This document shows positions 17,506 through 27,014 of a stretch of DNA of 64,000 nucleotides, piece by piece; positions within the stretch are counted from its first letter, which is position 1, and every line of letters begins with the position of its first letter. The notes beneath the pieces were generated by a model, which was not told the DNA's origin, made no database searches, and worked only from the letters and a program-made list of their open reading frames with translations. A program made the position numbers and the translations under genes. Source of the stretch: Crocinitomicaceae bacterium (lineage in GTDB: Bacteria; Bacteroidota; Bacteroidia; Flavobacteriales_D; Crocinitomicaceae); contig JAQWYK010000024.1 in assembly GCA_029254025.1 (NCBI GenBank), positions 62,001 to 126,000 on the forward strand, given 5' to 3'.

Positions 17506-20031
17506 ATGGAGGCAAAATTTTCACCACGTGTTAAAGATGTGATTAACTTCAGTAGAGAGGAAGCTCTGCGTTTGGGCAATGACTATATCGGAGTTGAGCA
17601 TCTCCTCCTCGGGCTAATTCGAGAAGGAGAAGGCTTGGCCATTCAAGTATTAAAGGAATTCAATTTAGACCTTGTACAGATACGCCAACAGTTAGAAAGT
17701 TATTTATCGCGTTCTTCAAAAATGAATGCAACCCTTACAAATATTCCCTTGGTTAAACAAGCAGAGAAAGTCCTCAAAATAACTTACTTAGAAGCAAAAC
17801 TTTTCAAGAGTCCACTTATCGGCACAGAGCACCTACTCTTATCAATCCTGAAAGACGAGAACAATGTGGCCTGTCGTACGCTAAATAAATACGGTATCAT
17901 TTACGAAAACATCAAAGACGAAATAGAAGCTATGCTGGAAGAACAAAATAATCCAAAAGCCGAATTCCCGGGCTCAGAAGATGAGGGAGGAGATGCTGGA
18001 TTCGCTGGAGGAAGCGGTCAACGTAAAAGTACTGACCCGAAATCAAAAACGCCTGTACTCGACAATTTCGGTAGAGACTTAACAAAAATGGCTGAAGCCG
18101 GCAAACTCGATCCAATTGTTGGCCGAGAAAAAGAAATCGAGCGCGTAAGTCAGATTCTTTCGCGAAGAAAGAAGAACAATCCAATATTAATTGGTGAACC
18201 AGGTGTTGGAAAAAGTGCAATAGCGGAAGGACTTGCCATTCTTATTGTCGAACGAAAAGTTTCAAGAGTTCTTTTCAACAAACGCATCGTCTCTTTGGAC
18301 TTAGCATCTTTGGTAGCAGGTACGAAATACCGTGGTCAATTTGAAGAGCGAATGAAAGCTGTAATGGCAGAAATAGAGAAGAATCCAGATATCATTTTAT
18401 TCATCGATGAAATCCATACCATAATTGGTGCAGGTGGGGCGAGTGGATCACTTGATGCTTCAAATATGTTTAAACCGGCTTTAGCACGTGGAGAACTGCA
18501 AGCAATTGGAGCAACAACTTTAGATGAGTATCGTCAATACATTGAAAAAGATGGTGCTTTAGAACGTCGTTTCCAGAAAGTACTCGTGGAACCAACATCA
18601 CATGCCGAAACAGTTCAAATCCTAAATAATATTAAAGAAAGATACGAGGAATACCATAGTGTAACATATACACCTGAGGCAATCACCGCTTGTGTATCGC
18701 TAACAGAACGTTATATTTCTGATCGCCACTTACCGGATAAAGCAATTGATGCATTAGACGAGGTTGGATCACGTGTGCACCTTACAAATATCAATGTACC
18801 TAAAGAAATTCTAGATATTGAGGCGAAGATAGAAACTGTTAAAGACGATAAGAACAACGTTATCAAATCGCAGCAATACGAAAAGGCAGCTGAATTAAGA
18901 GATACCGAACGGAAGCTTCAAGAAGAACTCGAAACGGCAAAAGCGAAATGGGAGGAAGATACGAAAAACCATCGCGTGACTGTAACAGAGGAACACGTAG
19001 CCGAAGTAGTTTCAATGATGACAGGAATCCCTGTTAATCGTGTAGCGGAAAAAGAAAGCGGGAAACTGGCTAAAATGGCCGAAGAAATTAAAGGTAAGGT
19101 AATCGGACAGGACGAGGCTGTAATGAAGGTCGTTAAGGCCATTCAGCGGAACAGAGCAGGATTGAAGGATCCGAATAAACCGATTGGTTCGTTCTTTTTC
19201 CTGGGGCCAACAGGCGTTGGTAAGACTCAACTCGCCAAAGTGCTTGCGCGCTATATGTTCGACTTAGAAGATTCATTGATTCGGATAGATATGTCGGAGT
19301 ACATGGAGAAGTTCTCAATTTCAAGATTAGTTGGTGCCCCTCCGGGATACGTTGGATATGAAGAAGGTGGACAGCTTACGGAAAAAGTAAGAAGAAAGCC
19401 CTACTCTATAATTTTGTTGGACGAAATTGAGAAAGCACACCCAGATGTCTTCAATCTATTATTACAAGCCCTAGATGACGGTCACATGACAGATGGTTTA
19501 GGAAGAAAAATCGATTTCAAAAACTGTATCCTAATTATGACGTCGAACATTGGTGCCCGTCAACTTCAAGATTTCGGGACTGGTGTTGGTTTTGGAACAG
19601 CTGCTCGTGCTGCTGCATCTGAAGACGATCAAAAAACAGTGATTCAAAATGCATTACGCAAGGCATTCTCTCCAGAATTTTTGAACCGTATCGACGATAT
19701 GATTCTGTTTAAACCTTTATCGCGTGAAAGCATTCATGTGATTATCGACTTAGAATTAGATCATCTTTACAAGCGTGTAAATGACTTAGGTTACAACATC
19801 ACCATGAATAAAGAAGCGAAAGACTTTATTGTGGAGAAAGGTTACGACGAGAAATTTGGTGCGCGTCCATTAAAAAGAGCGATTCAAAAGTACGTTGAAG
19901 ACCCCTTAGCGGAACAAATCATCAATGCAACCATTGAAGAAGGAGATAGTATCGAATTAAAACTGAACAAAGAAAAAGACGGTTTAGATACGGTCATTAA
20001 AAAGAATAAACCAAAAGCAGACAAAAAGTAA
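17506..20031 (+). CDS. clpC: ATP-dependent Clp protease ATP-binding subunit ClpC
   Basis: About 841 residues from the ATG that begins MEAKFSPRV, the usual ClpC start; a GTG seven codons upstream in frame is less likely. Order of parts: double Clp-N repeat (1-150), acidic/Gly linker, AAA+ module 1 with Walker A GEPGVGKS (230-237) and LFIDEIHT Walker B, a UVR motif ([18 protein letters not shown]), then AAA+ module 2 with Walker A GPTGVGKT and a Clp C-terminal D2-small domain ([18 protein letters not shown]). It unfolds substrates for ClpP; both ATPase sites look intact. The tail is lysine-rich. No mcsA/mcsB/ctsR operon as in Firmicutes; it is monocistronic, with a terminator just downstream. 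Confidence 0.97.
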   Translation: MEAKFSPRVKDVINFSREEALRLGNDYIGVEHLLLGLIREGEGLAIQVLKEFNLDLVQIRQQLESYLSRSSKMNATLTNIPLVKQAEKVLKITYLEAKLFKSPLIGTEHLLLSILKDENNVACRTLNKYGIIYENIKDEIEAMLEEQNNPKAEFPGSEDEGGDAGFAGGSGQRKSTDPKSKTPVLDNFGRDLTKMAEAGKLDPIVGREKEIERVSQILSRRKKNNPILIGEPGVGKSAIAEGLAILIVERKVSRVLFNKRIVSLDLASLVAGTKYRGQFEERMKAVMAEIEKNPDIILFIDEIHTIIGAGGASGSLDASNMFKPALARGELQAIGATTLDEYRQYIEKDGALERRFQKVLVEPTSHAETVQILNNIKERYEEYHSVTYTPEAITACVSLTERYISDRHLPDKAIDALDEVGSRVHLTNINVPKEILDIEAKIETVKDDKNNVIKSQQYEKAAELRDTERKLQEELETAKAKWEEDTKNHRVTVTEEHVAEVVSMMTGIPVNRVAEKESGKLAKMAEEIKGKVIGQDEAVMKVVKAIQRNRAGLKDPNKPIGSFFFLGPTGVGKTQLAKVLARYMFDLEDSLIRIDMSEYMEKFSISRLVGAPPGYVGYEEGGQLTEKVRRKPYSIILLDEIEKAHPDVFNLLLQALDDGHMTDGLGRKIDFKNCILIMTSNIGARQLQDFGTGVGFGTAARAAASEDDQKTVIQNALRKAFSPEFLNRIDDMILFKPLSRESIHVIIDLELDHLYKRVNDLGYNITMNKEAKDFIVEKGYDEKFGARPLKRAIQKYVEDPLAEQIINATIEEGDSIELKLNKEKDGLDTVIKKNKPKADKK

Positions 20032-20050
20032 ATTGTCAGTTGATAGCATT

Positions 20051-20076
20051 GGGGAGAATCATTCATGGCTCTCCCC
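20051..20076 (+). terminator. clpC terminator
   Basis: A 7-bp GC-rich stem (GGGGAGA / TCTCCCC), 12-base loop, directly followed by five T. Confidence 0.85.
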
Positions 20077-20102
20077 TTTTTATTTCAATATAATTTAAAA
20101 AA

Positions 20103-20963
20103 ATGAGGACACTATTGTTACTTTCCTTTCTTTTCTTCTTTTCTCTAGCTTGGTCTGAAAGCATAACACTCGTTGATATTCCCGCACATGTATTCGTAAA
20201 CGGGGGGGCTTCACAATTTGATAGTGTGCTGTTGCAAACAAACACCAAATCAAGTGTGAAAGAGATCTTCGATCAACAGATTTTATATCACGATTATACC
20301 TTAGAATTACATCCAAACTCAAATTTTGAGACTTATTGGTCCGTATTCGAACCACGATGGAGCAAAGTAGACCTAAATAATGATGGTACTTTCGAACTTA
20401 TCATGTGCGGAAAAAACACCGTAATTGATGAAAAAGAATATGTAGAAATATATAAAAAAACTGACGATTCTTGGGAGAAAATATATTCAGAAGTGGGACG
20501 ACTACTGGCCTATAAGATTCATCCCAACACAGGGGAAATCATCCTCTATCATCACCGCTACCCATGTTGCAACAGTGCAAGTCATAATATTTTTACTGTA
20601 CGTCTTTTAAATGGCAAAATCCATACGAGTTCTCGTTTCTTTGTAGGAAGAGATACGGACGATATGATAGGACCTTTCTTCCCTGATGAAGTTAATCATA
20701 CGTGCTCCTATGAAAAACTAGTAGAAAAGACAGCATTAAGATGGAGTCCATCAGAAATTACCAAGGATGCTTTTACTAATTATTCGGAAACAAACATTAT
20801 TGTTCATTATTCTAAGGGAGCGCTTTTCAAACGCTTATATTCAGAAGATGGTTGGTCATTCGTACTAATGTACTCTAACATCGTTATTGAACCCGCAATT
20901 GTAATTAATCCTGTGAATTTCGTAAACAAGCCGGTATATGGCTGGATTCAAGATAAAGGATAA
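20103..20963 (+). CDS. Hypothetical secreted protein
   Basis: A 286-residue protein with a strong signal peptide (RTLLLLSFLFFFSLAWS, cleavage near AWSES). The sequence KVDLNNDGTFELIMCGK at about 94-110 looks like a single FG-GAP/VCBS- or EF-hand-like D-x-N-x-D-G loop, which often binds calcium in secreted proteins, and a YPCCNSASHNIF segment follows at about 155-166. No catalytic motif recognised. It stands alone between the clpC terminator and the hydroxyacyl-CoA dehydrogenase gene. Function unknown. Confidence 0.75.
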   Translation: MRTLLLLSFLFFFSLAWSESITLVDIPAHVFVNGGASQFDSVLLQTNTKSSVKEIFDQQILYHDYTLELHPNSNFETYWSVFEPRWSKVDLNNDGTFELIMCGKNTVIDEKEYVEIYKKTDDSWEKIYSEVGRLLAYKIHPNTGEIILYHHRYPCCNSASHNIFTVRLLNGKIHTSSRFFVGRDTDDMIGPFFPDEVNHTCSYEKLVEKTALRWSPSEITKDAFTNYSETNIIVHYSKGALFKRLYSEDGWSFVLMYSNIVIEPAIVINPVNFVNKPVYGWIQDKG

Positions 20964-21061
20964 ACGATTTTAGTCTCATTTCTTATATCACATAGCGAAT
21001 TTCTCAAATTCAGTCGCCATATTCTAGTGAAAGCATTATTTTTGAAATAAAAACAGATCAT

Positions 21062-21958
21062 ATGATTAAAAATGTAGCAGTTATAGGTGCAGGTACGATG
21101 GGAAATGGAATTGCTCACGTATTTGCTCAATTTGGATATAATGTATCATTAATCGACTTATCAAAAGAATCTTTATCGCGGGCAATGACCACGGTAGAAA
21201 AGAATTTAGACCGTATGGTCAGTAAGGAAAAAATATCTGAAATTGAAAAAGCAGATACTTTAGGACGATTAAAAACTTTCACTTCTACGGAAGAAGGCGT
21301 AAAGGGTGTTCAACTTGTTGTAGAAGCTGCTACGGAAAATGTGGATCTTAAACTGAAAATCTTTCGTCAATTGTCTGAAATCACACCAGATGATGTTATT
21401 CTTGCAACGAACACTTCTTCCATTTCAATTACGAAAATCGCTGCGGCAACAAATCGCCCAGATAAAGTTATTGGGATGCACTTTATGAATCCTGTTCCTG
21501 TGATGAAGTTGGTCGAAATTATTCGCGGTTATTCAACATCAGATGAAGTGACTCAATTGATTATGTCGACTTCAAAGTCGCTTAAGAAAGTTCCAGTAGA
21601 AGTGAACGATTATCCTGGATTCGTGGCGAACAGAATCTTAATGCCTATGATTAACGAGGCTATTATCACCTTACATGAAGGTGTCGCGGGGGTAGAAGAA
21701 ATCGATACGGTAATGAAACTTGGAATGGCTCATCCGATGGGACCTTTACAACTGGCTGACTTCATTGGATTAGATGTATGTCTTGCCATCATGGAAGTAC
21801 TTCATGAAGGGTTTGGTAATCCTAAGTATGCGCCGTGTCCTTTATTAGTAAATATGGTAATGGCTGGAAAAAAAGGTGTTAAATCTGGTGAAGGCTTTTA
21901 TAACTGGTCACATGGCACCAAGGACCTTATTGTTTCTAGTAATTTCGCGAAGAAATAA
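21062..21958 (+). CDS. 3-hydroxyacyl-CoA (3-hydroxybutyryl-CoA) dehydrogenase
   Basis: At 298 residues this is the short stand-alone form. The N-terminal Rossmann motif is GAGTMGNGIAHVF (residues 9-21), followed by the ATNTSSISIT block, GMHFMNPVPVMKLVEI containing the catalytic His, and NDYPGFVANRILMPMINEA leading into the helical C-terminal dimer domain (GMAHPMGPLQLADFIGLD). It oxidises 3-hydroxyacyl-CoA with NAD, or works in reverse in butanoyl-CoA/PHB pathways; direction cannot be told here. A TATTTTTG -7 element lies at 21037-21044, 17 bases before the ATG. Monocistronic, ended by a hairpin terminator. Symbols hbd, fadB2 and paaH are all used for such proteins. Confidence 0.93.
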   Translation: MIKNVAVIGAGTMGNGIAHVFAQFGYNVSLIDLSKESLSRAMTTVEKNLDRMVSKEKISEIEKADTLGRLKTFTSTEEGVKGVQLVVEAATENVDLKLKIFRQLSEITPDDVILATNTSSISITKIAAATNRPDKVIGMHFMNPVPVMKLVEIIRGYSTSDEVTQLIMSTSKSLKKVPVEVNDYPGFVANRILMPMINEAIITLHEGVAGVEEIDTVMKLGMAHPMGPLQLADFIGLDVCLAIMEVLHEGFGNPKYAPCPLLVNMVMAGKKGVKSGEGFYNWSHGTKDLIVSSNFAKK

Positions 21959-21975
21959 AACATATTATAGTTTTT

Positions 21976-22003
21976 AAAGCAGTCATTTCGAAATGACCGC
22001 TTT
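21976..22003 (+). terminator. Terminator after the hydroxyacyl-CoA dehydrogenase gene
   Basis: A 13-bp imperfect stem (AAAGCAGTCATTT / AAATGACCGCTTT, one mismatch) with a TTCG-type tip is followed by T-rich sequence. Confidence 0.8.
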
Positions 22004-22061
22004 TTATATGCTCAAAATTTTATTCAAAGAATTAATGCTAAAATGGGAATCCAGAAAACAA

Positions 22062-22739
22062 TCAATTCCCTTCTCCGGCAAACAAAAATTTGTTGGGACT
22101 TACAAGATTCTTTTTAACTGCATACATTACAATTGCCGCCGTGTTTTTCACACCAAGCTTTGACATGATGTTTTTCCGATGCGTAGTAACCGTATGGGTA
22201 CTCAGGTGCAACATATCGGAAATCTGACCATTCGTATGTCCTTCAGCAATAAGCGTAATGATTTCTATTTCTCGTTCTGAAAGTGATACTGGTTCGCAAG
22301 AAAAGGACTCAAAATCAATATCATCTACATCAATAGACGCCTTTTGTATGGTTTCTAGAATTTGACCACAAAAGAATTTGTTTCCCGCAAAGGTCTCCTT
22401 CACAGAACTCATGATTTCCGCAATGTCACAGTCTTTTTTAACATAGCTCGCAACACCTGAACGAAGAGCGTCTAACACAGTAACGGCGCTTTGTTCTGGA
22501 GTAACAGCTACGAAACGAACATTTTTATTTTTAGTTAACACTTGAGGAATAATATCAATCGAAAATCCAGGTGCAGTGTAATCGATAATCACAATATCTG
22601 TCTCAAAACTCTTGAGCTGTTCTTTGAGATCATTATTCGAACGGGCTTCGCCTACAATATTAATGCGAGCGTCACTGGCTAAAACGGTTCTTAAACCAAT
22701 CCGCACGAGGTCATTACTGTCTGCGAGAATAACATTCAT
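22062..22739 (-). CDS. NarL/LuxR-family response regulator, orphan
   Basis: 225 residues: receiver domain (1-120) with the phospho-acceptor Asp53 in IIDYTAPG, a Thr in the VAVTPEQ strand and a Lys pair in SYVKKD; then a linker and a LuxR helix-turn-helix (LSEREIEIITLIAEGHTNGQISDMLHLSTHTVTTHRKNIMSKLGV, quoted in part: positions ~150-195). The usual acidic pair near the N-terminus reads A-D-S rather than D-D, which may alter Mg binding. NarL-type regulators normally answer to HisKA_3 kinases, but none is adjacent. Transcribed toward the 3-hydroxyacyl-CoA dehydrogenase gene. Confidence 0.9.
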   Translation of the reverse strand: MNVILADSNDLVRIGLRTVLASDARINIVGEARSNNDLKEQLKSFETDIVIIDYTAPGFSIDIIPQVLTKNKNVRFVAVTPEQSAVTVLDALRSGVASYVKKDCDIAEIMSSVKETFAGNKFFCGQILETIQKASIDVDDIDFESFSCEPVSLSEREIEIITLIAEGHTNGQISDMLHLSTHTVTTHRKNIMSKLGVKNTAAIVMYAVKKNLVSPNKFLFAGEGN

Positions 22740-22821
22740 ACCGCGAATATAATCAATAATCCTATGTTTAATTAGAATAATTATAAATAAGTAATAAAAA
22801 TGACTAGGTAAAGGTCAACTT

Positions 22822-24333
22822 CTATTCATCATTAAGGGTAGCACGAAGTTTTTGGCGTAACTGCCTGTTGTAGGTTTCCATCAAATACTTGAAATAGTTA
22901 TTCGTGCTTTTGGCGATACACTTTGTATATTGTTTCAAGCGATGCTGAATGTGCTCTTGAATATTCTCCAACGTTTCTAATGCATCATAGAAATCTGAAG
23001 CTTTATTAAAAATTGCCAGGTAATGATTTTCCAATGATAACTCCACAGCTTCCTTCCCTTTCAAACCTTGATCTATGCAATCATCATAAACCCGTTTCAT
23101 CGAAAATGCATCTAAAACGTCTGTATCCACTCGATCTCGAATAAAGCGTGGAAGCTCAAATTCTACTTCAAATTCTAAATCATCACGTTCAGTTAGGCGG
23201 GATTCCAAAAACCGGTCTGGAAAATTAAATGCATCCATCCAATTTATATAATCTTGCCACAAACCGAAGCGACGTACATTGTTCCCTAAATCTATTAATT
23301 TAAATTCATCCTTTTTTGGAAGTTTACGCGATCCGCGCCCAATCATTTGATGGTAAAGCGTTAATGAACGCGTGGCCCTATTCAATATAATTGTCTCCAC
23401 CGTTGGCTCATCGAACCCAGTTGTCAAAATCCCTACAGAAGTTAGAATGGCGTCAGGTGTTTCTTTGAACCAGGAAAGGGTTTCTTTTCGATCTTTTTCA
23501 GAAAAAGTACTGTCTAAATGCTTGATCTTATATCCTCTCTTAACAAATGTTTCGCACACGCGAATACTCGTTTCAATACCAGAATTAAAAATTAACGTCT
23601 TGGTACCCACCGCAACTTCTTCATAAGCAAATAAAAGTTTCTCCTGCATGAAGTAATTGCCATACACAAGTTCCGAACTACTTACTGTGAAATCACCGTT
23701 TGAACCAATTTTCAATCCGTGTAAATTAACATCATAGGTAAAGGTTTCAGCATTGGCTAAGTAACCCTTTTCAATTAAGGAGGAAATGCTCTCACCTACT
23801 TTTAGCTTGTCGTAATGATCGTTCAAGGGTAACGCTTTATTCGAACTTAATGGAGTAGCTGTTACCCCAAGAATATTTGCTTCCTGGTAGTATTGAAAGA
23901 TTTTTCGGAAACTATTGTAGTGTGCCTCGTCGACAATGACTAATCCGACATCTTTAATAAAGTTCTCGTTATCCTGAAGTCGGTTATTCAATGTTTCCAC
24001 CATTGCGATAAAACAATTGAAATCTACTTGGTCTTCGAGTGTTTTAACTTCGCTGTTGATGACTTTATTTGAAACACCAATGGCATTTAGCTGTTTCGAG
24101 GTTTGAATCGATAATTCAATTCTGTGGGTAAGTATTAAGACTTTTTTATTCCATTTTTCTATGTATTGCTTCGAAATCTCTGAAAAAATCACCGTTTTCC
24201 CTCCGCCTGTAGGCAATTGATAAAGCAAATTAAAATTAGCACCGTTCTCATCCAGTTCTTTAATGATCTGTTTAACAGTATTCTCTTGGAATGGATATAA
24301 CGTTTTCGGTTCAAACAATGCCTCATCAATCAT
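22822..24333 (-). CDS. SF2 DEAD/DEAH-box helicase (ResIII/RadD-like)
   Basis: A 503-residue superfamily 2 helicase. QLPTGGGKTV is motif I (about residues 40-49), LTHRIEL Ia, VDEAHYNSF motif II (DEAH), GVTATPL motif III, then LTSVGILTTGFDEP (motif V) and QMIGRGSRKLP (motif VI with arginine fingers). The C-terminal ~130 residues are helical and charged with no zinc finger or nuclease domain. Similar stand-alone proteins resemble E. coli RadD and restriction-type helicases; a DNA repair function is plausible but not shown. A TACTTTTG -7 element lies at 24359-24366 on the same strand, 25 bases upstream of the start. No restriction genes are near. Confidence 0.88.
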   Translation of the reverse strand: MIDEALFEPKTLYPFQENTVKQIIKELDENGANFNLLYQLPTGGGKTVIFSEISKQYIEKWNKKVLILTHRIELSIQTSKQLNAIGVSNKVINSEVKTLEDQVDFNCFIAMVETLNNRLQDNENFIKDVGLVIVDEAHYNSFRKIFQYYQEANILGVTATPLSSNKALPLNDHYDKLKVGESISSLIEKGYLANAETFTYDVNLHGLKIGSNGDFTVSSSELVYGNYFMQEKLLFAYEEVAVGTKTLIFNSGIETSIRVCETFVKRGYKIKHLDSTFSEKDRKETLSWFKETPDAILTSVGILTTGFDEPTVETIILNRATRSLTLYHQMIGRGSRKLPKKDEFKLIDLGNNVRRFGLWQDYINWMDAFNFPDRFLESRLTERDDLEFEVEFELPRFIRDRVDTDVLDAFSMKRVYDDCIDQGLKGKEAVELSLENHYLAIFNKASDFYDALETLENIQEHIQHRLKQYTKCIAKSTNNYFKYLMETYNRQLRQKLRATLNDE

Positions 24334-24502
24334 ACTTCTAGTCTCAAAAATTGGGCTACAAAAGTACGGTCTTTTTCGGGAACAAAAAAATAATACATAC
24401 TTTTTCCTCGTTATTTCACTGTATTATCAAGACAATAAAAACGGATTCCACATTTGTCTCCGAAAACACTAAACTGTATGCTACTGAGATTGTCTTAAAC
24501 AC

Positions 24503-25279
24503 GTGTTAAATTACGAAATTTTTAAGCACTCATCCAGTTCGGAATGGGTAACTTTTATCCACGGAGCTGGAGGAAGCAGTACGATATGGTACAAACAAAT
24601 TCGTGCGTTCTCTAAAGAGTACAATGTTTTGCTTTTAGATCTACGCGGCCATGGCAAATCAAAAAGCACGGAGTTCAAGCAATTGAAACGTTATTCTTTT
24701 GTTGTGGTGCGCGAAGATATTCTCAAGGTATTGAACCATTTGAAGATCGAAAAAAGTCATTTCGTTGGAATCTCCTTAGGAACTATTGTTATTAGAGATA
24801 TAGCTGAACATCATCCAGAACTAGTATCCTCCATGGTATTAGGTGGAGCTGTCATGAAAATTAATTTGCGTGGGCAAGTGCTCATCCGAATTGGAAATTT
24901 GTTCAAGTCATTTCTCCCCTACATCTTACTCTACAGGCTCTTTGCTTTTATTATCATGCCGAAAAAGAGCCATAGGAAGTCGAGAAACCTGTTTATTCGT
25001 GAAGCCAAAAAGTTATATCAAAAAGAGTTCATTCGTTGGTTTTCCCTAGTTTCAGAGGTCAATCCATTACTTACATTTTTCCGCATTCAGGAAACAAACA
25101 TTCCAGCCTTGTACATTATGGGAGAAGAAGATCATATGTTTCTTCCCTCAATTCGGAAGTTGACAAATTCACACAACAACACGGTGCTAGAGGTAATTCC
25201 TAAATGTGGACATGTAGTAAATGTGGATGCTCCAAGACACTTTAACCGAAGCGCATTGCTTTTTATGAGCAACCATTAA
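24503..25279 (+). CDS. Alpha/beta hydrolase
   Basis: 258 residues of the alpha/beta-hydrolase fold. HGAGGSSTIWYKQ is the oxyanion-hole loop (about 20-32), GISLG (about 90-94) is the nucleophile elbow with Ser, GEEDHMF supplies the acid and CGHVVNVDAP the catalytic His, so the triad is complete. GTG start immediately before LNYEIF; no better ATG upstream. The cap region is basic and hydrophobic (LLYRLFAFIIMPKKSHRK), which may touch membranes. Substrate unknown. Divergent from the helicase gene. Confidence 0.88.
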   Translation: MLNYEIFKHSSSSEWVTFIHGAGGSSTIWYKQIRAFSKEYNVLLLDLRGHGKSKSTEFKQLKRYSFVVVREDILKVLNHLKIEKSHFVGISLGTIVIRDIAEHHPELVSSMVLGGAVMKINLRGQVLIRIGNLFKSFLPYILLYRLFAFIIMPKKSHRKSRNLFIREAKKLYQKEFIRWFSLVSEVNPLLTFFRIQETNIPALYIMGEEDHMFLPSIRKLTNSHNNTVLEVIPKCGHVVNVDAPRHFNRSALLFMSNH

Positions 25280-25307
25280 TAATTTCGATTGAACAGAATT
25301 GAGTGTA

Positions 25308-25781
25308 TTACTCCTCGTTCCCTTTTTTCGACTTGCGGTAGGTATAAGAAGTGTAAATACTACGTTTAGCGAAACGTACTTGCTTGTCCGAATTCCACAA
25401 TTTATTGAACGTATTAGTATTTACGCCAAAATACTCATAGGTATTACCATCTGTAAACGTGATTTCGAGCAATAATCCTTTATGCTTCAGTCCTGCAATA
25501 CCACATTCATTAATTGTCTTTGTATACTCTTCTAAATTAGCCGCCCTCGTTTCAGGAGCAATGCTTACCAAGAAATGATATCCATCAACGACCTTTTGTC
25601 CCATTACTTCCGCTTCTTGCTTCATCGGATCTCCATCTTGAAACTTATCGGGATGCCATTGTTTTACTAATTTTCTGTAGGCTAACTTCAGTTCTGCCAA
25701 ATCAATTTCATTTTCAATTTGAAATAACTTCTTGTATTCTCCGATTCGTTTCATGAATTCTACTTTAAGCTTGGATTGCAA
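25308..25781 (-). CDS. J-domain / KTSC-domain protein
   Basis: 157 residues. The N-terminal ~70 residues form a short J domain with the HPD motif (KQWHPDKF) needed to stimulate DnaK ATPase. The C-terminal ~60 residues (LLEITFTDGNTYEYFGVNTNTFNKLWNS, then KQVRFAKRSIYTSYTYRK) match the KTSC domain, a small beta-rich fold often linked to nucleic-acid or lysyl-tRNA-synthetase-like proteins. An internal ATG at codon 10 (MKRIGEYKKLFQ) is an equally good start. No zinc-finger region of DnaJ is present, so it is a specialised co-chaperone at most. It lies just downstream of tRNA-Asp and its terminator. Confidence 0.85.
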   Translation of the reverse strand: MQSKLKVEFMKRIGEYKKLFQIENEIDLAELKLAYRKLVKQWHPDKFQDGDPMKQEAEVMGQKVVDGYHFLVSIAPETRAANLEEYTKTINECGIAGLKHKGLLLEITFTDGNTYEYFGVNTNTFNKLWNSDKQVRFAKRSIYTSYTYRKSKKGNEE

Positions 25782-25816
25782 TGGCCTTACTCTATAGAAT
25801 GAGCCATATAAAAAAC

Positions 25817-25852
25817 AAAAACCCTAAGACATTTGATACATCTTAGGGTTTT
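25817..25852 (-). terminator. Terminator downstream of tRNA-Asp
   Basis: AAAACCCTAAGA / TCTTAGGGTTTT form a 12-bp perfect stem; read on the minus strand it is followed by TGTTTTTT. It closes the tRNA-Asp transcript. Confidence 0.85.
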
Positions 25853-25877
25853 CTAATCCCACAGCCATATGGGCTTG

Positions 25878-25951
25878 CGGTCTGGACGGGACTCGAACCC
25901 GCGACCCCCTGCGTGACAGGCAGGTATTCTAACCAACTGAACTACCAGACC
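25878..25951 (-). tRNA. tRNA-Asp (GTC)
   Basis: A complete cloverleaf can be folded: acceptor GGTCTGG/CCAGACC, D arm, anticodon stem CCTGC/GCAGG with GTC anticodon, T arm with GTTCGAG loop, and G discriminator. CCA is not encoded. 74 nt. Confidence 0.97.
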
Positions 25952-26072
25952 AAAAATTATTTAATCTCTGACAACAGTCAAAGACAGTCGAAACTGCTAA
26001 ATTTTGTATTGTTCTCTCTGCAAATGCAAAGTTTATTTACATTTTTTTGGCAACACCGTCGTGAAGCGAGTG

Positions 26073-26080
26073 CAAATATA
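26073..26080 (-). promoter_or_regulatory. -7 element of the tRNA-Asp promoter
   Basis: On the minus strand this reads TATATTTG followed by CACTCGC, almost identical to the element upstream of tRNA-Lys (TATATTTGCACCCGC). It lies about 120 bases before the tRNA, so a long 5' leader must be removed. No good -33 partner seen. Confidence 0.55.
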
Positions 26081-26185
26081 GAGTCAATTTTCGAATTTAC
26101 ATCATTTTTCTTAAAAAATATTCGTTTTTTTTTTAGTCTTTCAGTATTGCTTTGAAAGTCTGCTTATTACAATTCAAGGTGTTTG

Positions 26186-26678
26186 AATTTCAAGGTGTAT
26201 GCGGTATTGGGAGTTGTTTCAAAAGTCATCTCCCCCCCTAGCTGGTCAGTTAACGATTCTATCAACTCTGTCCCAAACGATGATCGTTCTCCCGGTGACT
26301 TCCAATCGCCGTTGTCTGAGTAAACAAATGAATGATACCATGGTCAATACACGATTAATACTTTCCCTAAATTTGGATACTGCTATTCCACTAGGCCTAA
26401 TTATCAATGAAATCATTTCAAATTCACTCAAACAAGGAATCCCTCAAAATTCTCAGGGAAAAATTACTGTAGAACTTCAGGAAGTCAGGCCAACTTTTTA
26501 TCGACTTACAATTGGCGATAATGGCAAAGGGGCACCTGTAGGAACGAATATCGTAGAGTCGGATTCACTTGGTTTTATATTGATAACAACCATCATTGAA
26601 CAACTTGATGGGAAATACTACCTTAACTCATCCCCTATAGGCGCCTACTACGATATAACGTTTAACAAGCAGAAATAG
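26186..26678 (+). pseudogene. Histidine-kinase C-terminal remnant (HATPase domain)
   Basis: From about 26350 onward the frame encodes a nearly complete HATPase of the HisKA_2 group: LDTAIPLGLIINEIISNS (N box), IGDNGKGAP (G1), SLGFILITTIIEQLDG (G2-like) and a final YYDITF strand. The 50 codons before it (from ATG 26199) do not resemble a dimerisation domain, and the H box with the phospho-acceptor His is missing. No sensor region lies upstream, where tRNA-Asp is found within ~250 bp. A single protein of 159 residues could be made, but it could not autophosphorylate. I call it a decayed kinase gene; its own promoter is not apparent. Confidence 0.6.
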
Positions 26679-26720
26679 AATCACTTATTCAATTGCTTAC
26701 GAAAACTAGAGGAAACAAAA

Positions 26721-26742
26721 AAGTCCGTCAAAAGACGGACTT
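26721..26742 (-). terminator. tRNA-Lys terminator
   Basis: Perfect 9-bp stem (AAGTCCGTC / GACGGACTT) with a 4-base loop, followed on the minus strand by a T-rich tract. Begins 6 bases after the tRNA 3' end. Confidence 0.88.
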
Positions 26743-26747
26743 CAGAG

Positions 26748-26820
26748 TGATCCCGCTGGGATTCGAACCCAGGGCCCATACATTAAAAGTGTATTGCTCT
26801 ACCAGCTGAGCTACGGAATC
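26748..26820 (-). tRNA. tRNA-Lys (TTT)
   Basis: A cloverleaf with acceptor GATTCCG/CGGGATC (one G-U), anticodon stem flanking CTTTTAA (TTT anticodon), T arm with GGTTCGAATCC and A discriminator. CCA is not encoded. 73 nt. Confidence 0.97.
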
Positions 26821-26879
26821 ATTGCATTGGTGTTCTATTTTCAACCGATGTGAAAAATTAATAACGCCTTTTGCGGGTG

Positions 26880-26909
26880 CAAATATAGTTGCTTAATTTA
26901 GAATGACAA
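26880..26909 (-). promoter_or_regulatory. tRNA-Lys promoter
   Basis: On the minus strand TTG (26909-26907), a 19-bp spacer and TATATTTG (26887-26880) give a textbook Bacteroidota promoter. The tRNA starts about 50-60 bases downstream. Confidence 0.75.
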
Positions 26910-27014
26910 GAGAATCTAAAAAGTTTTTTTGGTTTTTTTAGCCTTTTGTTACGAATGAAGTGATCATTTTACATGAACCTACTGAAAATAGGTGGATTGT
27001 CTTAATTTTGAGGC

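Noticed and set aside
25878-26820. Genomic island at the tRNA pair
   Set aside because: No integrase, no att-like direct repeat of a tRNA end, normal composition; only a kinase fragment.
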